A stretch of 64,000 bases of DNA from Devosia chinhatensis (GTDB lineage: Bacteria > Pseudomonadota > Alphaproteobacteria > Rhizobiales > Devosiaceae), in NCBI RefSeq assembly GCF_000969445.1, contig NZ_JZEY01000054.1, positions 1,674,001 through 1,738,000 of the forward strand, in the 5' to 3' direction. Of this stretch, positions 35,854 through 45,023 are shown one piece after another; within the stretch, counting starts at the first letter, position 1; every line of letters begins with the position of its first letter. A model generated the notes under the pieces. The model saw nothing but the letters and a program-made list of their open reading frames with translations, was not told the DNA's origin and made no database searches. Both the position numbers and the translations under genes were made by a program.

Positions 35854-37425
35854 ATGGCAAAACTGCGCTTCATTCTGGGTGATCACCTGTCGCGACGCGT
35901 CACCGCCCTTCAGGATATCGATCCGCAATCGGACATCGTGCTGATGGCCGAGGTGGGCAGCGAATCCAGCGTTGTGGGATTCCACAAGCAAAAGCTTGTC
36001 TTCATCTACGCGGCAATGCGCCACTTCGCACAGGGCTTGCGCGAGGAAGGCATCAAGGTCGACTACATCAAGCTCGACGACAGCGGGAACAGCCAGAATC
36101 TGGAAGGGGAACTGGAACGAGCCCTTATGCGCCACCACGTGGAGGCTGTGGTGGTAACCGAGCCCGGCGCGTGGCGTGTGCGCGAGATGATGGACAATTG
36201 GCAGACGCGTCTGGGCCTGCCGGTCGAAATCCGGGACGACGATCGCTTTGTTTGCGGCCACGGCGAATTCCGCGCTTGGGCCGAGCCCCGAAAGTCGCTG
36301 CGGATGGAGTTCTTCTACCGGGAAATGCGCCGTAAGACCGGGCTATTGATGGCGGGCACCGAACCCGAAGGCGGGCAATGGAATTTCGACGCGGAGAACC
36401 GCGAGCCTCTTCCTGCCGAATATGTGCCGCCCCGGCGCCTGCGCTTTGAACCGGACTCCGAAACCCAGGCCGTGATCGACCAGGTCCGTAAACGCTATTC
36501 TAGCAATTTCGGCGATCTCGAACCCTTCGAATGGGCAGTGACGCGCGATGGCGCTTTGCAGGCACTGGATCATTTCATCGAGACCGCCCTGCCCGGTTTC
36601 GGCACGTTCCAGGACGCAATGCGTACCGGGGAGCCATTCCTGCATCATGGCTTGCTCTCGCCCTATCTCAATGTGGGCCTGTTGACCGCGGACGAGGTTT
36701 GCCGGGCGGCAGAACGGGCATATTACCAGGGTGACGCGCCTTTGAACGCCGTCGAGGGCTTCATTCGCCAGATCATCGGTTGGCGTGAATATGTGCGCGG
36801 CATTTACTGGTGGAAGATGCCGGACTATTCCAAATCAAACGTCCTCGGCGCTGGACGCGACCTGCCCTGGTTCTACTGGTCAGGCAAGACGACCATGAAT
36901 TGCTTGAAACAGGCGATCGCCGACACTGCGCGCCATGCTTATGCCCATCACATTCAGCGGCTCATGGTCACCGGCAATTTTGCACTCCTTGCCGGCATCG
37001 CGCCCGCGCAAATCGAAGCCTGGTATCTGGCCGTCTATATCGACGCCTTCGATTGGGTCGAGCTGCCCAATGTTCATGGCATGGTGATGTTCGCCGATGG
37101 AGGGCTGCTGGCCTCAAAACCCTATGCGGCGTCCGGAGCCTACATCAACCGCATGTCCGACTATTGCGGCAATTGCCGATACAGCCCCAAGACCAGGGAC
37201 GGCGAGAAAGCCTGTCCGATCACCCTGCTCTACTGGAACTTCCTCGTTGAGAACCGACATACGCTGCAGTCCAATCCTCGGATGAAGATGCCCTATCGCA
37301 ACCTCGACAGGATGGATGCCGCCGCGCTAGCCAATATCCGGGCGCGGGCGCAAGGCTTCCTGGAACGCTTGTCAGCGACAAAGGACGAGGCTGACGATGA
37401 ACCGCAGATGCGGCTGGACGTCTAG
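35854..37425 (+). CDS. Fe-S bacterial cryptochrome/photolyase
   Basis: The product is 523 residues from ATG 35854 (MAKLRFILGD). It belongs to the FeS-BCP/CryPro group, such as Agrobacterium PhrB, which repair (6-4) photoproducts with FAD under light. An N-terminal antenna domain (about 1-130) precedes the helical FAD domain, with GFIRQIIGWREYVRG and LPNVHGMVMFADGG. The four cysteines expected for the [4Fe-4S] cluster are present: one in MNCLKQA and three in YCGNC and EKACP. A terminator follows. Repair versus sensory role is not decided by sequence. Confidence 0.93.
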   Translation: MAKLRFILGDHLSRRVTALQDIDPQSDIVLMAEVGSESSVVGFHKQKLVFIYAAMRHFAQGLREEGIKVDYIKLDDSGNSQNLEGELERALMRHHVEAVVVTEPGAWRVREMMDNWQTRLGLPVEIRDDDRFVCGHGEFRAWAEPRKSLRMEFFYREMRRKTGLLMAGTEPEGGQWNFDAENREPLPAEYVPPRRLRFEPDSETQAVIDQVRKRYSSNFGDLEPFEWAVTRDGALQALDHFIETALPGFGTFQDAMRTGEPFLHHGLLSPYLNVGLLTADEVCRAAERAYYQGDAPLNAVEGFIRQIIGWREYVRGIYWWKMPDYSKSNVLGAGRDLPWFYWSGKTTMNCLKQAIADTARHAYAHHIQRLMVTGNFALLAGIAPAQIEAWYLAVYIDAFDWVELPNVHGMVMFADGGLLASKPYAASGAYINRMSDYCGNCRYSPKTRDGEKACPITLLYWNFLVENRHTLQSNPRMKMPYRNLDRMDAAALANIRARAQGFLERLSATKDEADDEPQMRLDV

Positions 37426-37439
37426 ACGTCGCCCAAAAG

Positions 37440-37468
37440 CAAGAGGCCGGGGCAAGCCCGGCCTCTTG
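37440..37468. terminator. Bidirectional terminator between photolyase and gnd
   Basis: A perfect 12-bp stem (CAAGAGGCCGGG / CCCGGCCTCTTG) with a 5-nt loop lies between two convergent stops. T-tracts are short, so it serves either direction. Confidence 0.85.
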
Positions 37469-37486
37469 TAATCAGATCTCGAAAAC

Positions 37487-38905
37487 TCACTTGCCCAGCG
37501 TCGACGGCCACGTGCCGTGCAGGTCGGTGCCACGACCTTCGATTTCGAAGCCATGGGCACCGAAGAAATCGCGCTGGCCCTGGGTGAGGTTTGCCGTGCC
37601 CTGAGCCTGGCGGTAGCTGTCGAAATAGCTGAGCGAGGCAGACAGACAGATCATCGGGAATTCGCCGATCGCTGCTGCGGCGATCACCTTTCGCAGGCTC
37701 GGATGGCTATCCTTCATGATCGAAACGAAGTCCGGCACCACAAGCAGGTTCACCGCTTCACCCTTGGCATAGGCGCTCGACATCTGGTCGAGGAACCGCG
37801 ACCGGATGATACATCCGGCACGCCAGATCTTGGCGATTGTTGCCAGCGGCAGCGACCAGCCGAATTCTTCCGAAGCCTTGGCGATGACGGCAAAGCCCTG
37901 CGCATAGGACACGATCTTGCCGGCCAGTAGCGCCTTTTCGAGGTCCGCCAGGGTCACGTCGGTCTTGGGACGGTTCGGCTTGCCATAGACAGCCTCCGCG
38001 GCAACGCGCTCAGCCTTGCGTGAGGAAATCGAGCGGGCGGCCACGGCGCCTTCGATGGCGGTGGCGGGCACGCCCATCTGCTGGGCCACGATGGCTGACC
38101 AGACGCCTGTGCCCTTCTGGCCTGCCTTGTCGAGGATCAGTTCGACCAGCGGCTTGCCGGTCTCGCCATCGACGGCGTCGAGCACATGACCGGTGATTTC
38201 GATGAGATAGGAATTGAGCGGACCTTTGTTCCACTCCTTGAAGACAGTGGCGCATTCCTTGGGAGACATGCCCAAACCATCGCGCATCACGCCGTAAATT
38301 TCGGCGATCATCTGCATGTCGCCATACTCGATGCCGTTATGGATCATCTTGACGAAATGGCCGGCGCCGCCTTCACCCAGATAGGCACAGCAGCTCTCAC
38401 CGTTGAACTGGGCCGCGATGGCCGTCAGCACGGCCTCGGCATTGTGCCACTGTTCCTTGGAACCACCGACCATGATCGAGGGACCGTGGCGGGCGCCCTC
38501 TTCACCGCCGGACACGCCGACGCCGAGATAGCCGATATTCTTGGGCTTGAGATAGTCGAACCGGCGTTGCGTGTCGGTATAAAGCGAATTGCCGCATTCG
38601 ATGATGGCATCGCCAGCCTCAAGGTGCGGCAGCAACTGCTCGATCATGTCGTCGACCGGCTGGCCGGCCTTGACCATGATGATGATCGAGCGCGGTGCCT
38701 TCACCGTCTGGACGAAATCGGCCAGGTCATATTTCGGGATCGTGTTGCCGTCGAGGCCCTGCGCCTTGGCTTCGGCAACGAATTCGTCGATGCGGCCGGG
38801 CGACCGGTTGTGAACGGCGACGGTATAGCCCTTCTCCGCGATGTTGAGGGCCAGGTTGGAACCCATCACCGCCAGGCCGATCAGGCCGATATCCGCAGTC
38901 GACAT
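37487..38905 (-). CDS. gnd: 6-phosphogluconate dehydrogenase (decarboxylating)
   Basis: The product is 472 residues from ATG 38905 (MSTADIGLIG). It oxidatively decarboxylates 6-phosphogluconate to ribulose 5-phosphate. The NADP fold GLAVMGSNLAL with HNRSPGRIDEF, the substrate motif GVSGGEEGARHGPSIM and the catalytic Lys in FVKMIHNGIEYGDM are all intact. The length is that of the dimeric enzyme. Divergent from a gluconate dehydrogenase and gluconokinase, making a gluconate/pentose-phosphate cluster; rpe lies at 53489. Confidence 0.96.
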   Translation of the reverse strand: MSTADIGLIGLAVMGSNLALNIAEKGYTVAVHNRSPGRIDEFVAEAKAQGLDGNTIPKYDLADFVQTVKAPRSIIIMVKAGQPVDDMIEQLLPHLEAGDAIIECGNSLYTDTQRRFDYLKPKNIGYLGVGVSGGEEGARHGPSIMVGGSKEQWHNAEAVLTAIAAQFNGESCCAYLGEGGAGHFVKMIHNGIEYGDMQMIAEIYGVMRDGLGMSPKECATVFKEWNKGPLNSYLIEITGHVLDAVDGETGKPLVELILDKAGQKGTGVWSAIVAQQMGVPATAIEGAVAARSISSRKAERVAAEAVYGKPNRPKTDVTLADLEKALLAGKIVSYAQGFAVIAKASEEFGWSLPLATIAKIWRAGCIIRSRFLDQMSSAYAKGEAVNLLVVPDFVSIMKDSHPSLRKVIAAAAIGEFPMICLSASLSYFDSYRQAQGTANLTQGQRDFFGAHGFEIEGRGTDLHGTWPSTLGK

Positions 38906-39093
38906 CCGCAAAGTCCTTCCGAAATCGTCGTATCATGCATGCAGCGCATGGCGCGCGGCGGCGAAATGACCACAATATGGCGCGCGAAGGAAGGGCCGAA
39001 TGCACACTTTTCGACCATCGCCCCTGCCTTGTATGGAAGTTTTATCCATCCTTGCGCACCTGGTCAGCGTAAACTAACAAGCTCGGAGGGAAC

Positions 39094-39876
<783 letters not shown>

Positions 39877-40408
39877 GCCGGCTCGCATCATCATCGTGAT
39901 GGGCGTTAGCTCGTCAGGAAAATCGACCGTGGGCGCCGCGCTCGGCCGGGCATTGCATGCCCCCTTTCTCGATGGCGACAGGTATCACCCCGAAGCCAAT
40001 GTCGAGAAAATGCGTAATGGCATTGCGTTGACCGATGAGGACCGCTGGCCCTGGCTAGAAGCCCTGACCGCCGCGCTGAAGGAAGCCGCGCAGAAAAAGG
40101 GCGTTGCCGTCGGAGCCTGCTCGGCCCTGAAAAAGGCCTATCGAGATTTCATCACGGAAAAGGCAGGCGAAGCCGTGCTGTTCGTTTATCTGGATGGCAG
40201 CCGCGATGTGATTGCCGAGCGCATGGCCAGGCGCAACCATGAATATATGCCGACCAGCCTGCTCGACAGCCAGTTCGCCACCCTCGAAAAGCCCGACCCG
40301 ACAACCGAGAATGTACTGAATGTCCCGGTCACCGACAGCCCGGAGAAAATCGTGCGGACTGTCACTGGTGCACTCGATCACCTCAAGACGTTCAAGCGCT
40401 GGCAATAA

Positions 40409-40792
40409 TCATTTGCTCTGCTGCCGCTGCTGCACTTCGGTTGAGGGTTGTTGCCATGGCCAGCGACCCGACACTTCGACCTCAAGCGAGAGGCTGAGGA
40501 AGGTGCGTATCGCCACGATGCCAGCAAGGACTGCCAGGCTTTCGAGGCTGGGCTCGATGGCAACCGTGGCGATGATGTCCGCTGCTACGAGAAATTCCAG
40601 CCCGAGCAGGATACCGCGCCCGGCGTCGGCGCGGTAGCGTCGAAACCTAGGTTCATCGGCTTTGGCCAAAACAACGCTGAGCGCGAAGCGCACGCTGCCA
40701 TAGATCAGCCCGCCCACTATGATGGCGATCCCGCACCATTCGATGGTGCGGGTAATCACGTTGAGCAGATTTGCCGTAAAGATGCTGTCCAT
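40409..40792 (-). CDS. DUF1622 family membrane protein
   Basis: The product is 127 residues from ATG 40792 with GGGGA 5 nt upstream; a longer TTG form is less likely. There are three hydrophobic segments (about 10-35, 60-80 and 85-105) and a central basic stretch, RFRRYRADAGRGILLGLEFLVAADII, which is characteristic of DUF1622. The C-terminus is Gln-rich. Function unknown. Its stop directly abuts that of gntK on the other strand. Confidence 0.85.
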   Translation of the reverse strand: MDSIFTANLLNVITRTIEWCGIAIIVGGLIYGSVRFALSVVLAKADEPRFRRYRADAGRGILLGLEFLVAADIIATVAIEPSLESLAVLAGIVAIRTFLSLSLEVEVSGRWPWQQPSTEVQQRQQSK

Positions 40793-40851
40793 GCCGGTCC
40801 CCGTTGCCGCTTGGGCCAACGCAGACAGGCATGGATGCGATCCCCAGGGGG

Positions 40852-41607
40852 TTACTGCGCGGCGTAGCCGCCATCGACGAGATGGTAGGAGCCCGTGATG
40901 TTGGACGCGGCATCGGACAGCAGGAACAGCGTCATCGCCGCCACTTCGTCCGGCTTGCCTAGCCGACCAATGGGATGCAGGCTCTTGAGCCCCGACATGG
41001 CCTCTTCGGACATGTTCGCGCCCAGAAGCGGGGTTTCGATAAAGCCAGGACCTACGGCGGTCACGCGTATGTTCTTTTGCGCATAATCGATGGCCGCCGC
41101 CTTCGTCATGCCCACCACGCCATGCTTGGCTGCGACATATGCCGGGGCACTGGCAAAGCCATTCGTTCCAAGGATCGACGCCATGTTGACGATGGACCCG
41201 CCACCTGTCTTGAGCATGGCGGCAATTTCCGCCTTCATCGAATAAAAGACCGAATGCAGGTTGACGTCGATGACCTTGTGCCAGTCGTCGAGACTGTAAT
41301 CGCCCAAGGCGGCGGCCTTGCCGCCGATGCCGGCATTGTTCACGGCCACGTCGAGCCGGCCAAACGTGTCGACCGCGAATTGCACGGCGCTGTCGACCTG
41401 GTCCGCCTGACCTACATCCACGGAAACGGCAGCGGCCTCCCCGCCCGATGCCTTGATGGCAGCAACCACTTTCTCAGCCGCATCCATCTTGAGATCGGCC
41501 ACGACGACCTTGGCTCCGCGCTCCGCCAATTGCCGGGCAACAGCCTCGCCGATACCCGAAGCTGCGCCGGTGACGAAGGCGACCTTGCCTGCAAAATCCT
41601 TGTTCAT
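40852..41607 (-). CDS. SDR family oxidoreductase
   Basis: This 251-residue protein has the cofactor motif TGAASGIGEAVA, an acidic residue in VVADLKMD that favours NAD, NNAGIGG, the catalytic Ser in NMASILG and Tyr/Lys in YVAAKHG. It is a classical SDR of the FabG/2,3-butanediol or glucose 1-dehydrogenase type; substrate not determined. GGAG lies 6-7 nt before ATG 41607. Monocistronic in appearance. Confidence 0.88.
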   Translation of the reverse strand: MNKDFAGKVAFVTGAASGIGEAVARQLAERGAKVVVADLKMDAAEKVVAAIKASGGEAAAVSVDVGQADQVDSAVQFAVDTFGRLDVAVNNAGIGGKAAALGDYSLDDWHKVIDVNLHSVFYSMKAEIAAMLKTGGGSIVNMASILGTNGFASAPAYVAAKHGVVGMTKAAAIDYAQKNIRVTAVGPGFIETPLLGANMSEEAMSGLKSLHPIGRLGKPDEVAAMTLFLLSDAASNITGSYHLVDGGYAAQ

Positions 41608-41695
41608 GGTAATCTCCTTGGTTTGTACCCTTGATGTAGGGACACAAACCCGGCCACGCCATGATCGAGGTCAAAGTCGGGACTGAACAGTGCGT

Positions 41696-42178
41696 TCAGC
41701 CTGAGGTTGGAGGCTGCGGCACGCCTGGCTGGCGGGAGAGGCTTGCATTGGCGTAGCGATCATCCTGGCTCACTTCCTGCCCCGCCCATTCGGGCATATC
41801 GATGGCCTGATCTGGGCTCGAAAGTTCCACCTCGGCAATGATCAGTCCGGCATGGGCGCCATCGAATACGTCAACCTCCCATTCAAGGCCGCGATACGGC
41901 ACAATATGCCGGCTTTTCTCCACCACGTCTGGCCGCGCGATCTCCAGCAGCGCCCTGCCCTCCTCGATTGGCACTTCATATTCGAATTCGGCCCGCGAAA
42001 TGCCGCTGGTCGGCCCCTTGAGCGTGAGGATGGCCTTTGCATCGTCCACGATCCGGATGCGCACCGTGGCCTTGGCATTAGTCGATAGATAGCCCTGGCG
42101 CATCGACCACACGGACGTCACGCAGGCTCGCCAACCGTCGCCCGCCACCAAGAATTTTCGCTCAATCTCGACGCCCAT
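41696..42178 (-). CDS. CYTH domain protein (tripolyphosphatase/adenylate cyclase-like)
   Basis: The product is 160 residues from ATG 42178, just before the EIERKFLV signature (4-11). Further basic/acidic pairs, for instance VRIRIVDDAKAILTLKG and AEFEYEVP, line the tunnel of triphosphate tunnel metalloenzymes, and EVDVFDG follows. The single-domain form, without CHAD, suggests a short-chain tripolyphosphatase or class IV cyclase; substrate uncertain. The 209-bp upstream region to the CsbD terminator holds a 7-bp hairpin (42306-42329). Confidence 0.9.
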   Translation of the reverse strand: MGVEIERKFLVAGDGWRACVTSVWSMRQGYLSTNAKATVRIRIVDDAKAILTLKGPTSGISRAEFEYEVPIEEGRALLEIARPDVVEKSRHIVPYRGLEWEVDVFDGAHAGLIIAEVELSSPDQAIDMPEWAGQEVSQDDRYANASLSRQPGVPQPPTSG

Positions 42179-42387
42179 GTCACTCACCCTGTGTCCCGCT
42201 GCCAGATAAGGCCCGACAATGCCCTGCCGAGACCGACCCGATGGTATCGTAATGTGACTGGATGGCGCTAGCGAGCGACACACGGCAAGGCAATCGAACA
42301 GACGGGGCACTAGGACTTAGCTTAGTGCCAGGAGTACGGACTTCTGAGCCGGGGTACATCCTGCCCCCGCGGCTGGCACAAAAAGAA

Positions 42388-42408
42388 AGGGCCCCGCGAG
42401 GGGGCCCT
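42388..42408 (-). terminator. Terminator of the CsbD gene
   Basis: AGGGCCCC (42388-42395) pairs with GGGGCCCT (42401-42408), with a 5-nt loop. On the minus strand it is followed by TTTCTTTTT, a strong U-run, 18 bp after the csbD-like stop. Confidence 0.9.
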
Positions 42409-42425
42409 GAGAAATCAGCATCATA

Positions 42426-42608
42426 TTAGTTCTTTAGGGCCTTGCCAGCCTTGTCTTTAACTTCGCCGGCCTTCTGCTGGACCTTGCCTTCGGCCTTGTC
42501 CATCCTGCCTTCAGCCTGCAGCTTGCTATTGCCAGTCAAACCGCCGACGGCATCCTTGACTGCACCCTTGGCCTGCTTGCCGGCGCCCTTCACTTCATCC
42601 TTGTGCAT
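42426..42608 (-). CDS. CsbD family stress protein
   Basis: This 60-residue, Lys/Ala/Gly-rich soluble protein begins MHKDEVKGAGKQAKGAVKDA and repeats the KAEGKVQQKAGE type motif, as in CsbD/YjbJ proteins, which accumulate under general stress. AAGGAG sits 6 nt before ATG. A strong terminator follows. Probably under general stress (EcfG) control in this group, although I cannot point to a clear promoter. Confidence 0.92.
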   Translation of the reverse strand: MHKDEVKGAGKQAKGAVKDAVGGLTGNSKLQAEGRMDKAEGKVQQKAGEVKDKAGKALKN

Positions 42609-42745
42609 GACGGTCTCCTTTCAAGAAACTCGCCGATACAACCCGCAGTGCCCCGTGGCCGTTCCTGCGGCACTTATCACAAGTTAGTCACGCGGACGGT
42701 CGGCACAAATGGTCAATCCTTCCCGCCTCTGCTAGACAATCCACC

Positions 42746-43414
42746 ATGCCAGCAATGCCCACGCTTCTCGATTACCACCCGCCAACCGATCCCTACCTCA
42801 ATGTCCTGCACGTCGATGACGATATCCTCGTCGTGGACAAACAGAGCGGGCTCTTGAGCGTTCCGGGCAAGGACCCGAGCCTATGGGACTGCATCGAACA
42901 TCGTGCGCGCCAGACCTGGCCAAGCGCCGGCATGTGCCATCGGCTCGATAAGGACACGTCTGGCGTCCTGGTGCTGGCACTCAACAAGAAAGCGCACGGA
43001 TTCATCGGCAGCCAATTCGAGCACCGCAAGACCACCAAGCACTACGTGGCGCGCGTCTCGGGTATCATGAAAGATGACACTGGCCTCGTCGATCTGCCGC
43101 TGGCCACCGACTGGCTGAACAAGCCGCGCCAGCGCGTCGATCAAGATCATGGACGCCCGTCGCAGACCGAATGGCAGGTCATTGAGCGCGAAGACACGGC
43201 CACTCGTGTCAAGCTCGTGCCGCTCACCGGCCGCACGCACCAGCTCAGGGTCCACATGAAGGCCATTGGCCATGTGATTCTGGGCGATGCCTTTTATGCT
43301 GAAGCTGCAGACTTTTCAGCAGCCGAACGGTTGCAATTGCACGCCGCAGAACTGGGCTTTACCCATCCCACCACGGGCGCGTTCATGACCTTCAGAGCGC
43401 CACTGCCGTTCTGA
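42746..43414 (+). CDS. RluA-family RNA pseudouridine synthase
   Basis: This 222-residue protein carries the RluA signature HRLDKDTSGVLVLAL (catalytic Asp) at about 67-81, the TKHYVA strand, and the LTGRTHQLRVHM segment. There is no S4 domain, so it resembles RluA/TruC-type single-domain enzymes that modify 23S rRNA or tRNA. Its exact target is not clear. Confidence 0.92.
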   Translation: MPAMPTLLDYHPPTDPYLNVLHVDDDILVVDKQSGLLSVPGKDPSLWDCIEHRARQTWPSAGMCHRLDKDTSGVLVLALNKKAHGFIGSQFEHRKTTKHYVARVSGIMKDDTGLVDLPLATDWLNKPRQRVDQDHGRPSQTEWQVIEREDTATRVKLVPLTGRTHQLRVHMKAIGHVILGDAFYAEAADFSAAERLQLHAAELGFTHPTTGAFMTFRAPLPF

Positions 43415-43426
43415 ATCGTTTGAGCT

Positions 43427-43708
43427 CTATTCCCCGATATATTCCACCTCGATCCGCTGAAAGAGCGCGCCGTCCTTCATCGTGTCGAGCCAGCGGTAGA
43501 ACGCCGCCAGATCGGCAAACCCAGCCCGCTGCGCCTCCATATCGGTAACATCGTCGGGGCTCATATCGGTGACGTCTTTGATCGCCAGCAGCCCTACCTT
43601 GGTTTTGAGCGTGCCGCCGGCCTTGACTGTCGGACGGTTCCAGCGCCGGAAGATGAGATCCACCTTGCCCGCTTTGATCTCTTCGAGCAGGTCGCGCTTG
43701 AGCAGCAT
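43427..43708 (-). CDS. ASCH domain-like protein
   Basis: This 93-residue protein fits the small ASCH/PUA-like beta-barrel: VDLIFRRWNRPTVKAGGTL, followed by AIKDVTDMSPDDVTDMEAQRAGF and an FQRIEVEYIGE end. ASCH domains bind RNA and some are amidohydrolases; no catalytic set can be confirmed here. Its ATG (43708) overlaps the RidA stop (TGATG), so the two are one operon. Confidence 0.78.
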   Translation of the reverse strand: MLLKRDLLEEIKAGKVDLIFRRWNRPTVKAGGTLKTKVGLLAIKDVTDMSPDDVTDMEAQRAGFADLAAFYRWLDTMKDGALFQRIEVEYIGE

Positions 43709-44088
43709 CAGTCCAGCACCGCCGTGGCCGTCATTTCGATCCTGAGGCCCTTGGCCAGCAATTCCTTGACCACAACCGTGGCGCGCACCGGGAAGGGTTG
43801 GGCCGTGAAGAATTCACGATAAACCGCGTTCATGCCTGGCGCATCAGTGCTGTCGACGAGGAAAATCTGCACCATGACCAAGTTCGCCAGCGTGCCGCCC
43901 GCGGCCTTGACTGCAATCTCGAGATTTTCGATGCAGCGACGCGTCTGTACCTCTATCCCGCCATCGACAATGTCCCCGGTCTCTGGGTCCTCTGCAATCG
44001 CCACCAGCCACACATGCTTGCCCGCCCGCACCGCATCATTGATGGGCGCCGAAGAGGGCGCGATACCGGTTTCAATACGCTCGATCAT
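43708..44088 (-). CDS. RidA family protein
   Basis: This 126-residue protein of the YjgF/YER057c/UK114 family has the trimer-forming beta-barrel sequence pattern, with TRRCIENLEIAVKAAGGTL, MVQIFLVD and FPVRATVVVKELL. The Arg in PVRATV matches the conserved active-site arginine that hydrolyses reactive enamine/imine intermediates. It precedes the ASCH gene in an operon, and lies 77 bp from tRNA-Leu on the other strand. Confidence 0.9.
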   Translation of the reverse strand: MIERIETGIAPSSAPINDAVRAGKHVWLVAIAEDPETGDIVDGGIEVQTRRCIENLEIAVKAAGGTLANLVMVQIFLVDSTDAPGMNAVYREFFTAQPFPVRATVVVKELLAKGLRIEMTATAVLD

Positions 44089-44165
44089 CTGCTCTCCATC
44101 AAAGAATCGTCAGCATGCAATTGTCTTGCGCAGAGCCTTGTGACAAAGACGGGCGGCCGGGCCAA

Positions 44166-44250
44166 GCGGGCGTGGTGGAATTGGTAGACACAAGGGACTT
44201 AAAATCCCTCGGCGCTAGCCTTGCGGGTTCGATTCCCGCCGCCCGCACCA
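44166..44250 (+). tRNA. tRNA-Leu (anticodon UAA)
   Basis: An 85-nt type II tRNA. The acceptor stem GCGGGCG (44166-44172) pairs with CGCCCGC (44240-44246), followed by discriminator A and encoded CCA. The anticodon loop within GGGACTTAAAATCCC gives TAA, and a long variable arm follows. The T arm GCGGGTTCGATTCCCGC is standard. A lower-GC two-gene island begins 54 bp downstream. Confidence 0.97.
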
Positions 44251-44303
44251 AGTTTTACCGATCTCTTCGAACAATGAGATACACATCCCGAGCCAACAAA
44301 AAT

Positions 44304-45023
44304 TCAGGCCAGCTCAAACGGAAAAGGCGAAGGCTCCCAGTAGCGTAAAACTCCGCGCTCTTGGACGCTTAGCGTTTCCCACCGGTGTAGCAACGACGCA
44401 ATTGAGGCGCACTTTGAGCCAGATATTAACTCGAGGAGCGTCGCGAGTTCGGACAACCTCTCGACTAAGGCGTCTTGGGAACGTTGCTGTCGCTGCCAAC
44501 CCTTGCTTCCTTTCTTGTAGTATTGCGCAATGCGAGCGGCATTCCACTGCAAATGCTTTTCTTCAGAATGAACCCACTCGGAAAGTATACTTTCTGCCGC
44601 TTCGAATTCTCCAAGCGCAGTATGTAGTAAAGCTTTGGAAATTGGCGACTTCCCGGTTCCAAGAAACGGCACCCACGTATATCTGAGGAGACCTCGGAGT
44701 GTATCTATCTGGGGGAAAAGTTCGACTGTGACCTGTTCTAGATTTTCTAGAAACTGCTCGGCGAAAGCCGGGTCGTCAAGAGATCCGCTCGCACCGTCTA
44801 TCATATTTCCAATGCCGGCAACGAACGAGGGCGGCGGGCCGAATAAAACTCCGGCGAACCATGATGTGCGGACATCCCTGGCTGAAGACAATCTATCTAT
44901 AAAGAACCCCGTCCACATGTGTTGGATAGGGTGCCGAAAAATTTCGCGCTTCCGGTAACGAAACTCTCTGTTTCGGGTCAAGAACGGTTGCGAAATTTTC
45001 CTTACGTCGGCGTCGGTTGTCAT
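44304..45023 (-). CDS. Putative immunity partner of the MuF-nuclease protein
   Basis: This 239-residue soluble protein belongs to no family I recognise. The N-terminal third is basic (RNREFRYRKREIFRHP), and about 125-175 looks like paired helices (ALLHTALGEFEAAESILSEWV) of TPR style. There is no signal peptide or membrane helix. Its ATG overlaps the stop of the upstream nuclease-like gene by 4 nt (ATGA), so it is made with it, and GC is low (29/60 G+C in the counted line at 44521). Position directly after a toxin-like gene is the usual place for an immunity gene; the role is inferred from that only. An accessory or effector-chaperone role is the alternative. Confidence 0.55.
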   Translation of the reverse strand: MTTDADVRKISQPFLTRNREFRYRKREIFRHPIQHMWTGFFIDRLSSARDVRTSWFAGVLFGPPPSFVAGIGNMIDGASGSLDDPAFAEQFLENLEQVTVELFPQIDTLRGLLRYTWVPFLGTGKSPISKALLHTALGEFEAAESILSEWVHSEEKHLQWNAARIAQYYKKGSKGWQRQQRSQDALVERLSELATLLELISGSKCASIASLLHRWETLSVQERGVLRYWEPSPFPFELA